Shown: positions 23,808-33,854, numbered from the stretch's first letter. The stretch: DNA of 64,000 nucleotides from Paremcibacter sp048266545 (GCA_048266545.1 JBLWZH010000006.1:57427-121426); one strand, 5' to 3'. The notes: generated from the sequence alone by a model not told the origin. Numbers and translations are program-made.

Positions 23808-26800
23808 ATGATTGAATCAATTATTCGCTGGTCGATCGGCAACAGATTTTTCGTTTTGCTGGCCACCTTCATTATCGTTGGTGTGGGGTTAGTATCCCTG
23901 AAGCAGACACCGGTTGATGCGCTACCTGATCTGTCAGATGTTCAGGTAATTATTAAAACTTCATTTCCGGGACAGGCCCCTCAAGTGGTGGAAGATCAAG
24001 TGACCTATCCCCTGACCACCGCCATGCTCTCCGTACCGGGGGCCGAAATTGTACGCGGCTATTCCTTCTTCGGGGACAGTTACGTTTATATTATTTTCAA
24101 TGAGGAAACAGATCTTTACTGGGCCCGTAGCCGGGTGCTTGAATATCTCAGTCAGGTGGCTCCGTTCCTGCCCGATAGCGCCAGACCCCAACTGGGCCCG
24201 GACGCCACCGGTGTCGGCTGGGTATATCTCTATGCGCTGGTTGACAAGACCGGCAAAAATGACATCAGCCAGATGCGCAGCATACAAGATTGGTTTTTGA
24301 AATATGAATTGCAGACGGTCCCCGGCGTATCCGAGGTCAGTGCACTTGGAGGGATGGTCAAACAGTATCAGGTGAAAGTCGACCCGGATAAATTACGGGC
24401 CTTTGGTATACCGCTGACCCATATCCAGAATGCCATCAAACAGGGCAATCAGGAAATTGGCGCCTCCGTGGTGGAGATGGCCGAGGCGGAATATATGGTC
24501 CGCGCCACCGGCTATATTCAAAGCGTCGATAATCTCCGAAATATCCCTCTGGGGGTTAATCAGAACGGGACCCCCTTGCTCCTGAAGGATGTCGCCGAAA
24601 TCGGCATTGGCCCGCAAATGCGACGCGGCGTTGCCGAACTGAACGGGGAAGGCGAAGTCGTCGGCGGCATCATCGTCATGCGGTTTGGCGAGAATGCCCA
24701 GAAAGTCATTGACGGGGTTAAAGCCAAGCTGGAACAGTTGAAAAAAGGTCTGCCCGAAGGGGTCGAAATTGTCACGGTTTATGACCGCAGCGGTCTGATC
24801 GAGCGAGCGGTTAAAAATCTCTGGATTAAATTACTTGAAGAATTCGGGGTTGTCGCCCTGGTCTGTATGGTATTTCTATTCCATGTAAGGTCCTCTCTGG
24901 TGGCGATCATCAGCCTGCCGGTCGGTATATTGACCGCTTTCGTCGTCATGCATCTGCAGGGCCTGAACGCCAATATCATGTCGCTCGGCGGCATCGCCAT
25001 CGCCATCGGCGCCATGATTGACGGGGCGATCGTGATGATTGAAAATATGCACAAGCATATGGAGCGAACGCCAATCACCAAGGAAAACCGCTGGAAAATT
25101 GTCGCGGAATCGGCCAGTGAGGTCGGTCCGGCGCTGTTCTTCAGCCTGCTGATCATCACAGTCAGCTTCGTGCCGGTCTTTACCCTGGAGGCGCAGGAGG
25201 GACGCATGTTCTCACCGCTCGCCTTTACCAAGACCTATGCCATGGCGGCTTCGGCGGCATTGGCGATCACGTTGGTGCCGGTTTTGATGGGATATTTTAT
25301 TCGGGGAAAAATCCTCCCGGAACATAAAAATCCCGTCAACCGATTATTGACGGCAGCCTATATGCCGGTACTCACAAAGGTATTGCGGTTCCCCAAGATA
25401 ACCCTTCTTGGAGCCCTGGCAGTACTCGTGATAGGCATGTGGCCCATCGACAAGATCGGTAGTGAATTTATCCCGCCGCTGGATGAAGGTGACCTGATGT
25501 ATATGCCGACGACTTACCCTGGCATTTCCATTGGCAAGGCGCGTGAGCTGATCCAGCAAACGGACAAGCTGATCTATACCGTTCCGGAAGTAAAAACCGT
25601 GTTTGGCAAAATGGGACGGGCGGAAACCGCCACCGATCCCGCGCCGCTGACCATGGTCGAGACTTTCATCCAGTTGAAACCGCGTGAAGAGTGGCGCGAG
25701 GGGGTGACGACAGAAAGCCTGAAACAGGAACTGGATGCGCTGGTCAAGCTGCCCGGGGTGACCAACGCCTGGGTCATGCCGATCATAACCCGCATCGACA
25801 TGCTGGCGACCGGCATCAAAACCCCGGTCGGCATTAAAATTGCCGGTCCGGAATTGTCGGAAATCCAGAAAATCGGCCAGCAGCTGGAGACTATCCTTAA
25901 AGATGTTCCCGGTACGGCGTCGGTCTATTCCGAACGTGTGGCTGGCGGGCGTTATATCAAGGTCGATATTGACCGGGATAAAGCCGCCAGATACGGGCTG
26001 AATATTGCTGATGTACAACAGGTTGTCGCGACTGCCATTGGCGGAATGAATGTGACACAGACTGTCGAGGGGCTGGAACGTTACCCGGTTAATATCCGCT
26101 ATCCGCAGGATTACCGCAATTCTCCGGAACAGCTTGCCCTGATGCCAATCGTAACGCCTAACAATCAGCGGATCGCGCTGGCCGATGTGGCGGACATTAT
26201 CGTCGAGGATGGCCCGCCGGCCATCAAGAGTGAGAATGCCCGCCTTAACGGCTGGTCTTTCGTTGATATTGAAGGCATTGATGTGGGAACCTATGTGGTT
26301 GCTGCACAGAAGGTCGTGGACCAGCAACTTGTCCTGCCGGCCGGCTATTCAATACAATGGTCGGGCCAGTATGAATATATGCTGCGCGCCAAGGAAAAAC
26401 TATCCTATGTGGTGCCTCTGACACTCTTCATCATTGTGATCCTGCTATATATCAACTTCCGTAACTTTATTGAGGTCGCGATCATCATGGGCACCCTGCC
26501 GCTGGCCATGGTCGGCAGTATCTGGCTGATGTATCTCGAGGGCTATAACTTCTCGATTGCGGTCGGGGTCGGCTTTATCGCCCTTGCCGGGGTCGCGGTC
26601 GAAATCGGCGTCATTATGCTGGTCTATCTTGATCAGGCTTATAAAGCCATGCTGGAAGAGTGCGACAAAACCGGTAAAATTCCCGATGAGGAAACTTTGG
26701 TGCATGCCGTTCTGCATGGCGCTGTGTTGCGCGTCCGCCCCGTCATGATGACCGCAGCCGCTATCATTGCCGGTTTGCTGCCCATTTTATACGGCACCGG

Positions 26801-26972
26801 CACCGGTTCAGAAGTCATGAGCCGCATCGCCGCGCCGATGGTTGGCGGCATGATGAGCGCCGTGCTGCTGACCCTGCTCGTCCTCCCCGCTGTCTATTAC
26901 CTGTGGCGTAAGAGAAGCGTGAAGAAAATAGCCAGGGTGTTTTCCCGACCAGAAGAGTTGGTAAAACAATAA
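23808..26972 (+). CDS. cusA: CusA-type Cu(I)/Ag(I) RND efflux pump
   Basis: A 1054-residue inner-membrane RND transporter, full length for the heavy-metal class. It starts IRWSIGNRFFVLL and has LPDLSDVQVIIKTSFPGQAPQVVEDQVTYP. TM4 reads GGIAIAIGAMIDGAIVMIENMHKHME, with the proton-relay Asp and the Met-containing form usual in monovalent-metal pumps. The periplasmic part has GDLMYMPTTYPGIS and MPIITRIDMLATGIKTPVGIKI, where the copper-binding Met residues of CusA reside. The GGGGGAT site lies 8-9 bases upstream. It is the last gene of the operon, followed by a strong terminator at 26998. Confidence 0.94.
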   Translation: MIESIIRWSIGNRFFVLLATFIIVGVGLVSLKQTPVDALPDLSDVQVIIKTSFPGQAPQVVEDQVTYPLTTAMLSVPGAEIVRGYSFFGDSYVYIIFNEETDLYWARSRVLEYLSQVAPFLPDSARPQLGPDATGVGWVYLYALVDKTGKNDISQMRSIQDWFLKYELQTVPGVSEVSALGGMVKQYQVKVDPDKLRAFGIPLTHIQNAIKQGNQEIGASVVEMAEAEYMVRATGYIQSVDNLRNIPLGVNQNGTPLLLKDVAEIGIGPQMRRGVAELNGEGEVVGGIIVMRFGENAQKVIDGVKAKLEQLKKGLPEGVEIVTVYDRSGLIERAVKNLWIKLLEEFGVVALVCMVFLFHVRSSLVAIISLPVGILTAFVVMHLQGLNANIMSLGGIAIAIGAMIDGAIVMIENMHKHMERTPITKENRWKIVAESASEVGPALFFSLLIITVSFVPVFTLEAQEGRMFSPLAFTKTYAMAASAALAITLVPVLMGYFIRGKILPEHKNPVNRLLTAAYMPVLTKVLRFPKITLLGALAVLVIGMWPIDKIGSEFIPPLDEGDLMYMPTTYPGISIGKARELIQQTDKLIYTVPEVKTVFGKMGRAETATDPAPLTMVETFIQLKPREEWREGVTTESLKQELDALVKLPGVTNAWVMPIITRIDMLATGIKTPVGIKIAGPELSEIQKIGQQLETILKDVPGTASVYSERVAGGRYIKVDIDRDKAARYGLNIADVQQVVATAIGGMNVTQTVEGLERYPVNIRYPQDYRNSPEQLALMPIVTPNNQRIALADVADIIVEDGPPAIKSENARLNGWSFVDIEGIDVGTYVVAAQKVVDQQLVLPAGYSIQWSGQYEYMLRAKEKLSYVVPLTLFIIVILLYINFRNFIEVAIIMGTLPLAMVGSIWLMYLEGYNFSIAVGVGFIALAGVAVEIGVIMLVYLDQAYKAMLEECDKTGKIPDEETLVHAVLHGAVLRVRPVMMTAAAIIAGLLPILYGTGTGSEVMSRIAAPMVGGMMSAVLLTLLVLPAVYYLWRKRSVKKIARVFSRPEELVKQ

Positions 26973-26997
26973 GACGTTGATTTTCTATGTAATCTGG

Positions 26998-27037
26998 AAG
27001 GCCATGGTGAAAATATAACAAACACCATGGCCTTTTT
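26998..27037 (+). terminator. Rho-independent terminator after cusA
   Basis: A perfect 12-bp stem, AAGGCCATGGTG (26998-27009) pairing with CACCATGGCCTT (27023-27034), a 13-base A/T-rich loop, and a T run to 27037. It is placed 25 bp after the cusA stop and ends the efflux operon. Nothing else convincing is seen between it and the next gene at 27269. Confidence 0.9.
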
Positions 27038-27268
27038 AGTCACCAGAGTCTATCCAATCGCGCCGCTTGTTCGTTCTGGCGCAGGCCGGCATTATAGCCG
27101 CTTGCGGCGATATTGTGCGGCGAAGAATCTGGACGGGACGCGGCGGTCTGTTAAGATGACCTGTTTTCGACGGACAGGGGGTTCGCGCATCAAAGCGCGG
27201 GGCGTCTCTGCCGGATTGAGTTTTAAAACCAGCGGTAATGCGTTACTCTAACAGGATGATTAAACAGG

Positions 27269-28294
27269 ATGATGACCATGGAAATTTCGCCGCCTTATCT
27301 TTTGTTTCTGGGGGACATTGAGGACCCGTTGAGCGCCAAGACATCGCGGGGCATTGCCCAGTGGCGACCGGAGAAATGCCTCGGACAGCTCAGCATGCCC
27401 GGTTGTCGGACGAGCCTCGGCCTGCCGGAGCTGACGATGAAGGAAGCGGCCGATCAAGGGGCGAAAACCTTTATCCTCGGGCTCGCCAACAGCGGCGGGC
27501 GGATTGCCGACGGGTGGCTGCCCTATATCCGCCAGGCGCTGGAGCATGGCATGGACATCGCCAGCGGCCTGCATCAGAAGGTTGGCGACATTGCCGAGAT
27601 CAGGGAACTGGCGGACCGGCTGGGGCGGCGGATTTTTGATGTGCGCCACCCCGGGCGGGCGCTTTCGGTCGGCACGGGGAAAAAGCGGCCGGGCAGGCGG
27701 ATTCTGGCGGTCGGCACCGACTGTTCCGTCGGCAAGATGTATACGGCGCTCGCCCTTGAAAGGGAAATGAAAGAGCGCGGCCTCAATGTGGATTTCCGCG
27801 CCACCGGCCAGACCGGCATATTGATTGCGGGCGGCGGCATTTCGGTTGATGCGGTGGTCGCCGATTTTATTTCCGGCGCGGTCGAGGAACTGGCGCCGGC
27901 CAACAGCCCGGACCACTGGGACGTGATCGAAGGCCAGGGATCGTTGTTCAATCCGTCCTTCGCCGGGGTGAGCCTCGGCCTGTTGCACGGCGCCCAGCCG
28001 GATGCGCTGGTATTGTGTCATGAGGTGGGCCGGCCCCATATGCGCGGCCTGCCGCATTTGCAGACGCCGGATATTCAGAAATGCATCAACGCCAACCTGG
28101 GGGCGGCGCACCTGACCAATCCCGGGGCCTTCCTCGGCGGGATCGCCGTCAACAGTTCGGCCCTTGGCGAAGAGGAAGCTCGCGGATATTGTCGGGAAAT
28201 GACCGAAAGATATGCGGTGCCCTGCGTTGATCCGATGCGCCACGGCATATCGCAGATCCTTGATTTCATCCTGTCCCGTGGGGGTGAGCCGTGA
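27269..28294 (+). CDS. dgcN: DUF1611 protein, D-glutamate N-acetyltransferase (DgcN)
   Basis: A 341-residue DUF1611 family protein. The N-terminal Rossmann-like part is followed by a P-loop NTPase-like fold with AVGTDCSVGKMYTALAL (about residues 149-165). The downstream GQTGILIAGGGISVDAVVADFISGAVE and EGQGSLFNPSFAGVSLGLLHG segments are typical. DgcN, characterised in Pseudoalteromonas, acetylates D-glutamate with acetyl-CoA as the first step of D-Glu use. Pairing with an enolase-family racemase immediately downstream (4-base overlap) matches that pathway. The start is one of three close ATGs (27269, 27272, 27278). Identity rests on family and neighbour. Confidence 0.85.
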   Translation: MMTMEISPPYLLFLGDIEDPLSAKTSRGIAQWRPEKCLGQLSMPGCRTSLGLPELTMKEAADQGAKTFILGLANSGGRIADGWLPYIRQALEHGMDIASGLHQKVGDIAEIRELADRLGRRIFDVRHPGRALSVGTGKKRPGRRILAVGTDCSVGKMYTALALEREMKERGLNVDFRATGQTGILIAGGGISVDAVVADFISGAVEELAPANSPDHWDVIEGQGSLFNPSFAGVSLGLLHGAQPDALVLCHEVGRPHMRGLPHLQTPDIQKCINANLGAAHLTNPGAFLGGIAVNSSALGEEEARGYCREMTERYAVPCVDPMRHGISQILDFILSRGGEP

Positions 28295-29280
28295 TCCAGC
28301 GCCGCCTGCATGTCAGCCATGAAAAATGGCCCCTGAAGGAACCGTTTCACATTTCGCGGGGGCTTAAGACCGACGCCCATGTGGTCAAGGTGGAGCTCGA
28401 GCATTGCGCCATCCGCGGCCGCGGCGAGGCGACGCCCTACGCCCGCTATGGAGAAACCATCGACAGCGTCATGGATCAGATCGAAGCCATGCGGGACGCT
28501 CTTGAAGAGGGGACAGACCCGCAAGCGTTGCAGGGGCTGCTGCCCGCCGGTGCGGCGCGCAATGCGGTGGATTGCGCCCTGTGGGACCTGATGGCGCGCT
28601 GGAAGGGGGTGACGGTTTCCGACCTGCTGCATTTTCCCCGGCCAAAGGGGGTTGAAACCGCGGTCACCATTGGCATTGATGACGCGGCGGCGATGGCGGA
28701 CAAGGCCCGGTTGTACAAGGAATATCCGCTGCTGAAAATCAAGCTCGACCGGCAGGATGTCCGGGGCAAAATCACGGCCATTCGCCAACAGGCGCCCCGG
28801 CCGCGCATCATCATTGACCCCAATGAAAGCTGGACGCTGGATGACCTCGCGGCGCTGGATGATTTCCTGGCGGAGATGAGGATTGACCTGCTGGAGCAAC
28901 CGCTGGCCGCCGGTGCGGACGAGGGCCTGCGGGATTTTCGCGGCAAGATACCGATTTGCGCCGATGAATCCTGCCATACCCGGCGGGACCTCGACGGTCT
29001 TCTGGGCAAATATCAGTTGGTCAATATCAAGCTCGACAAGACCGGCGGCCTGACCGAGGCGGTAAAGCTGAAACAGCAGGCGCGGGAAATGGGTTTTGAG
29101 ATTATGATTGGCTGCATGGTGGCGACGTCGCTCGCCATGGCGCCGGCGCTGCTTCTGGCGGCGGGCGCGCGCTTTGTCGATCTGGACGGGCCGTTGTGGA
29201 TGCGGCGCGACCGGGAGAATGGCCTGACATTTGATCAGGGCCGGATCGTGGCGTCCGACCGGGCGTTATGGGGAGGGTGA
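28291..29280 (+). CDS. dgcA: Enolase-superfamily N-acetyl-D-glutamate racemase (DgcA)
   Basis: A 329-residue enolase-superfamily enzyme of the muconate-lactonizing/dipeptide-epimerase subgroup. The catalytic and metal residues can be followed: KxK base in LKIKLDR (about 149-151), the three Mg ligands in DPNESW, LLEQPLA and CADES, and the opposing Lys in VNIKLDKTGG. A dipeptide epimerase (L-Ala-D/L-Glu) is the close alternative by sequence. The DgcN neighbour favours conversion of N-acetyl-D-Glu to N-acetyl-L-Glu. The start overlaps the dgcN stop. No deacetylase for the final step is seen nearby. Confidence 0.83.
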   Translation: MIQRRLHVSHEKWPLKEPFHISRGLKTDAHVVKVELEHCAIRGRGEATPYARYGETIDSVMDQIEAMRDALEEGTDPQALQGLLPAGAARNAVDCALWDLMARWKGVTVSDLLHFPRPKGVETAVTIGIDDAAAMADKARLYKEYPLLKIKLDRQDVRGKITAIRQQAPRPRIIIDPNESWTLDDLAALDDFLAEMRIDLLEQPLAAGADEGLRDFRGKIPICADESCHTRRDLDGLLGKYQLVNIKLDKTGGLTEAVKLKQQAREMGFEIMIGCMVATSLAMAPALLLAAGARFVDLDGPLWMRRDRENGLTFDQGRIVASDRALWGG

Positions 29281-29400
29281 GGGTGATGTCAAAACGCTGT
29301 GGGTCGGGCAAAAATATTCTGATCGGGATCAGTTTGCTGTATTGGCGCCAGAACCGCCGACGGCGGGAACAGGAACAGGTAAAAATAAAGGTGAAAATGA

Positions 29401-29613
29401 ATGAATAAACACGCCGCCAAAGTTCGACATATTATCGTGAACTGGCTGGTGATGATCTCATTGCCGGTCATTTCGCTTCAGGCGGCCGAAAAATCAAAAC
29501 CGGTGATCATTCAATATGATGCGCTGCATCATCCGGTGATCGGCCGGCAGGGCATGGTGGCGAGCCAGAACGGGCTGGCGACCAGGGTCGGGGCGGATAT
29601 TCTGAAGCTCTGA
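29401..29613 (+). pseudogene. Truncated gamma-glutamyltransferase (ggt) 5' remnant
   Basis: A 70-codon frame with a signal peptide (VNWLVMISLPVISLQAAE). It continues as YDALHHPVIGRQGMVASQNGLATRVGADILK, which matches the start of mature gamma-glutamyltransferases (HPVxxxxGMVAS..ATxVGxDILKxGGNAVDAA). The frame stops right after DILKL. In the next frame the expected LKRGG follows at about 29596-29610, and in the third frame QAVVVAG resembles the next family segment. The gene has therefore suffered frameshifts and has lost everything beyond. No catalytic Thr region exists downstream; 29650-29858 holds only the receptor's leader. Confidence 0.75.
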
Positions 29614-29858
29614 AGCGCGGTGGCAGGCCGTTGTCGTCGCCGGGGAAATGATCAGAATTCTCTTGAAATCATCGCCAAAACCCCGCACTTCAGCCATTTT
29701 GCCGGTCATGTGGTTAAAAAATGCGTTTACCATCATTTTTTAACGGTTGACAATCATTTTTCCGGGCCCGATTTGCGTATCCTCTTGGGGCAAGGCTGTT
29801 ATGAAAACAGCCGGCGTGTTTTTGATCTAACAATTTGATCTAACAAGAGGAAACGCTT

Positions 29859-32744
29859 ATGTCTAAGACAATCAACAGTGATCTTCATAAGGATAAATAT
29901 TGGGGCAATAAATATCTGGGCGGCGCTTCCGCCCTGATCCTTGGCCTGGCGCTTTTGGCGCCGCCGGCCGCTTTGGCGGCGGAAGAGGAAGATGCGGTTT
30001 TCGAGGAAATTCTGGTCACCGGTTCCCGCATCCGGACCAATCCGCTGGATAAAGGGGCGCCGGTGTTGAATGTGACGGCGGAGGATATTGATAAATCGGG
30101 CCTGACGTCGCTGGGAGATTTTCTGCAGCGCCTGCCGGGGTCCGGCAGCGCCCTGAACACCAAATTCAACAGTTCCGGCAACTTTGGCTTTCCGCCCGAT
30201 GGCGGCGGGATTGGCGCCGGCGCGGCCCAGGTCGATCTGCGCAACCTCGGGTCAAAGCGGGTTCTGGTTCTGGTTGACGGGGTGCGCTGGGTTCACGGGT
30301 CATCCGCTTCCGGGGTATCCGGGGCCACCGACCTCAACACCATTCCGACCAGCGTCATTGAACGGATCGAAGTGTTGCAGGACGGCGCGTCGGCCATATA
30401 TGGCTCGGACGCGATCGCCGGCGTGGTCAATATCATCACCAAAAAGTCCCAGGACGGCTTTGACGCTTCGGCCTATGTCGGAGCCTATGACCGTGGCGAC
30501 GGCGAAACCCAGGAATATCAGGTTTCCTGGGGCCAGCAGACCGACAAAATGAATATATTCGTCAGTCTGAGCTATACCAAGCAGGATCGGGTCAGTGCGG
30601 CGGATATTCCCATTTCCCAGTTTCCGACCGCCGGCGCGACAAGCTGTGAGGCCGGCGGCTGCAGCTCGGGCACGCCGCAGGGGCGGTTTTTCCTCACCGA
30701 TCCCAATACGGGGACCGGACTGGATCTGACCATCAATGACGGGGTGACGGGGATTCCAAGCTATGATCCGCTTGACCCCGGCGGGCCGGGCGATGATTTC
30801 CATCCGTTCGCGACCGCCGACAGGTTCAATTTCGCCCCCTTCAACCTGGTGCTGACGCCGTCGGAGCGGGTCGGGGTCTATTCCCAGGTGTCCTACGCCA
30901 TTGATGACAATATCAACATGAATTTCAAGGCCCTGTTCAACAACCGTCAATCGACCAACCAGGCGGCGCCCGAGCCCTTGTTCATCGGGCCGGAAGCCGG
31001 TAACGGAAATCTGCTCGACACCATTTCGGTCCATGAGGATAATCCCTTCAACCCGTTTGGTTTCACGGTTGATGCGACGACCAATTCCTTTTTCTTTGGC
31101 CGACGACCGCTGGAAGCCGGGCCGCGCATCTTCGAGCAGACGGTCAACACCTGGTATTTCTCCGGCGGTTTTGACGGCGCGTTTGAGGCGGGAGACCGGA
31201 ATTTCTACTGGGATGTGACGGCGGCCTATTCCAAGAACCGCGCCGATCAGGTCAAGCATGGCGCCTTTAATTCCCGTCATCTGAAAGTCGCCCTCGATGA
31301 TCCGGCTGTCTGCGCCGCGACGCCGGGCTGTGTGCCGTTCAATTTCTTTGGCGGCCAGGGTTCCGGCGATGGCACCATCACCCAGGAAATGCTCGACTGG
31401 GTCACCTTCATTCAAAAAGACCTGAGTGAACAGACGCTGTTTGACGTCACCGCCAACCTGTCGGGTGAAATTATCGACTTGCCGGCGGGGCCCATCGGCT
31501 TTGCCGTCGGAGTGGAATATCGTGAACAATCCGGTTTCTTCATTCCCGATTCCATCGTCACCGCCGGGGAAAGCGCCGGGGTGCCGTCCGGCCCGACCGA
31601 CGGCAGCTTTGATTCCAAGGAATTCTATGCCGAGATAAACCTGCCGATTATCCGCGATACGCCCTTTGCCGACCTGCTGGACCTGAACGCCGCCGTGCGG
31701 TTTTCCGATTATAACACCTTCGGCAGCAACAGCACCTTCAAGTTTGGCGGCAAATGGCGGCCCATGGAGCGGCTTTTGATCCGGGCGTCCTGGTCGGAAG
31801 GTTTCCGCGCGCCGAATATCGGTGAGCTGTTCGGCACCTTCTCGCGCTTTGACCAGACGCTGACCGACCCCTGTTCGGACTTTAACAACACCGGCGCCTC
31901 GGCGGCGACAATCGCCAATTGTATCGCCGGCGGCGTGCCGGCCGATGGCAGCTATGCCCAGTTCAACCCGCAGATCTCCGTGATCACCGGCGGCAATACC
32001 AACCTGGAGCCGGAAGAATCCGAAAGCTGGAGCGTCGGCGGCGTCTGGAGCCCGGATATCGGCGAGGGCAGCCTGACGGTCGAAGTCAATTATTATGACA
32101 TCAAACTGGATAACGCCATTTCGCCGCCCGACGCCCAGATCAAGCTCAGCCGTTGTTTCGATGACGGCGACAGCGTGGCCTGTCAGGGGATCAGCCGGAC
32201 CCCGGGCGGGGTGATCAACGGCTTTGACACGACGTTGCAGAATATTGGCGGGATCCGCACTTCCGGATTTGATTTCTCGCTCAATTACCTGAGCCCTGAT
32301 ACGGATATCGGCCAGTTCGGCCTGGTCTGGACCAATACGCTGCTGTTCAAATACGAACGGCTGACTGAGGGCGCGTCCGGCCTGATTTCCGAAAGACTGG
32401 AAGGCACGGAGCGCGGCGATCCGGAACAGGGTTTCCCGGAATGGAAATCGACGGGCATTCTCAGCTGGTACAAGGATGACTGGACGGTTTCCTGGACCGG
32501 CCGTTATATCGGCGGCGTGACCGAGGTCAATGCCGGTGATAATGAAATGAGCGCCATCCTCTATAATGACCTTCAGGTGACCTGGACGCCGGAGGGCAGC
32601 GGTTTTGGCGTCACGGTCGGGGTCAACAATATCTTTGACAAGGATCCGGCCCTGTGTACGTCCTGCGCCCTGAACGGCTTTGATGGCTCCCTGCATGATG
32701 TGCCGGGCCAGTTTGGCTACCTGCGGGTGACCTTCAAGAACTGA
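29859..32744 (+). CDS. TonB-dependent outer membrane receptor
   Basis: A 961-residue beta-barrel receptor. The N-terminal signal (ALILGLALLAPPAALAA, cleaved near residue 40) is followed by a TonB-box-like EEILVTGSR. The plug domain carries VDLRNLGSKRVLVLVDGVRW, IERIEVLQDGASAIYGSDAIAGVVNIITKK, and the barrel contains SEGFRAPNIGELFG and ends in LRVTFKN. The type is common in alphaproteobacterial peptide or siderophore-like receptors; the substrate is unknown. AGAGGA lies 9 bases before the ATG. It follows the dgc genes and a ggt remnant, so uptake of amino-acid or peptide material is a guess. Confidence 0.92.
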   Translation: MSKTINSDLHKDKYWGNKYLGGASALILGLALLAPPAALAAEEEDAVFEEILVTGSRIRTNPLDKGAPVLNVTAEDIDKSGLTSLGDFLQRLPGSGSALNTKFNSSGNFGFPPDGGGIGAGAAQVDLRNLGSKRVLVLVDGVRWVHGSSASGVSGATDLNTIPTSVIERIEVLQDGASAIYGSDAIAGVVNIITKKSQDGFDASAYVGAYDRGDGETQEYQVSWGQQTDKMNIFVSLSYTKQDRVSAADIPISQFPTAGATSCEAGGCSSGTPQGRFFLTDPNTGTGLDLTINDGVTGIPSYDPLDPGGPGDDFHPFATADRFNFAPFNLVLTPSERVGVYSQVSYAIDDNINMNFKALFNNRQSTNQAAPEPLFIGPEAGNGNLLDTISVHEDNPFNPFGFTVDATTNSFFFGRRPLEAGPRIFEQTVNTWYFSGGFDGAFEAGDRNFYWDVTAAYSKNRADQVKHGAFNSRHLKVALDDPAVCAATPGCVPFNFFGGQGSGDGTITQEMLDWVTFIQKDLSEQTLFDVTANLSGEIIDLPAGPIGFAVGVEYREQSGFFIPDSIVTAGESAGVPSGPTDGSFDSKEFYAEINLPIIRDTPFADLLDLNAAVRFSDYNTFGSNSTFKFGGKWRPMERLLIRASWSEGFRAPNIGELFGTFSRFDQTLTDPCSDFNNTGASAATIANCIAGGVPADGSYAQFNPQISVITGGNTNLEPEESESWSVGGVWSPDIGEGSLTVEVNYYDIKLDNAISPPDAQIKLSRCFDDGDSVACQGISRTPGGVINGFDTTLQNIGGIRTSGFDFSLNYLSPDTDIGQFGLVWTNTLLFKYERLTEGASGLISERLEGTERGDPEQGFPEWKSTGILSWYKDDWTVSWTGRYIGGVTEVNAGDNEMSAILYNDLQVTWTPEGSGFGVTVGVNNIFDKDPALCTSCALNGFDGSLHDVPGQFGYLRVTFKN

Positions 32745-32765
32745 TCAAAGCCTGAGATGATTGAC

Positions 32766-32788
32766 AAAGGCGGCCTTGCGCCGCCTTT
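32766..32788. terminator. Bidirectional terminator-like hairpin
   Basis: AAAGGCGGC (32766-32774) pairs perfectly with GCCGCCTTT (32780-32788) across a 5-base loop. The A/T ends give a short T tract on both strands. It lies 21 bp after the receptor stop and 13 bp before the stop of the convergent AraC gene, so it can serve both. Confidence 0.7.
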
Positions 32789-32801
32789 GCCGCATTCACA
32801 A

Positions 32802-33854
32802 TCACATGCTGTAATGGCTGCGGTAATCCTTGGGCAGGATGCCGAAATAGCGTTTGAAAGAGGCGGTGAAATTTGTCGAATGGCCATAGCCGAGTTCCTC
32901 GGCGATCTGGGTGATGTTGCGTTGCTTGTCACTCAGCAGCTCACAGGCCCGGCTCATGCGCCTTTCCAGGCAGTGCTGCGATATGCTTTTGCCATAGGTG
33001 GCGCGAAAGCCCCGCCGCAGCATGGTCCGGTTGAGGCCGATTTTGCGGGAGAGTTCCTGGGTGCTGGGCGGGGAAATATAATTTTGCTCCAGAAGATCGA
33101 AGACGCGTTTGAATTTCTCCGTTTGCGGGATGCTGTCTGTACGATCCGTCTGGCCGGCAGGCGACGCGTAGTTTTTCAGCAAAGCGCATAAAAGCTCCCT
33201 TGTTTTTGATTTGATGAAATAGCGCTTCAATTCGCCGGAAGCGGTCAGATTCTGCAACTGGCAGATCAGGTTTTTGTCATAGGGCTCCAGCGCCAGTTCG
33301 CGGCCGGCGAGACCAAAACTGTCGTTCAGGATTTCCTGAAAATTCTGTCGGCTTTCCCGGGGCAGCAACCGGCGCAGCGTTTGGATATAGCCGGCGGAGA
33401 CATACAGGGTGACACAGGACAGCACCGTTCCCCGCGGGTAGGTCACATCGACGATTTCGTTCTTATGAACGTGGTGGAGGGATATTTTTCCTGCGGGAAC
33501 CCGATAGGACTGTTTCCCCCGCACATTCACGTCAATCGCGCCGGATGCCATAAAACGTATGGTGAAATGATCGCGCAGCGCCCGGTAGGTTATGTTAAAA
33601 TCATCGCAGTAACCGGATTTGGCGATACAGGATATCAGATCCCGGTCGAGACGGTCTACCGCCCAATATCCATGGCCGCCATGATGATCAAAATTAAGGC
33701 GATAGGCCTTGTGATGGCTGAGCGGCGGGTTGTCGGACAAAATAATTTCAGGACGATCGGGCGAATCACAAATATCCGTCAGGAAACCCTGATAGACATG
33801 ATGAATATCGTCATTGGTCCGGTGCATGCAGTTGAATTGTCCCTGCATCGACAT
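32802..33854 (-). CDS. AraC-family transcriptional regulator
   Basis: A 350-residue regulator. The C-terminal 100 residues form the double helix-turn-helix domain: first HTH around STQELSRKIGLNRTMLRRGFRATYG, second around NITQIAEELGYGHSTNFTASFKRYFGILPKDYR. The N-terminal 240 residues lack a recognisable named fold but have a cupin-like beta pattern (GAIDVNVRGKQSYRVPAGKISLHHV). Regulators of this layout often control iron or receptor genes. It is convergent with the TonB receptor and may regulate it. Residues beyond the start codon give the normal length. Confidence 0.9.
   Translation of the reverse strand: MSMQGQFNCMHRTNDDIHHVYQGFLTDICDSPDRPEIILSDNPPLSHHKAYRLNFDHHGGHGYWAVDRLDRDLISCIAKSGYCDDFNITYRALRDHFTIRFMASGAIDVNVRGKQSYRVPAGKISLHHVHKNEIVDVTYPRGTVLSCVTLYVSAGYIQTLRRLLPRESRQNFQEILNDSFGLAGRELALEPYDKNLICQLQNLTASGELKRYFIKSKTRELLCALLKNYASPAGQTDRTDSIPQTEKFKRVFDLLEQNYISPPSTQELSRKIGLNRTMLRRGFRATYGKSISQHCLERRMSRACELLSDKQRNITQIAEELGYGHSTNFTASFKRYFGILPKDYRSHYSM

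Noticed and set aside
29747..29783. Promoter TTGACA ... TATCCT before the TonB receptor
   Set aside because: TTGACA at 29747 is a perfect -35 box, but the nearest -10-like TATCCT is 25 bases away, outside the usable spacing.
30300..32696. 798-codon open frame antisense to the TonB receptor
   Set aside because: It is a by-product of high G+C third positions in the receptor; composition is Arg/Gly/Ala-rich without any domain, and the sense frame has full family motifs.
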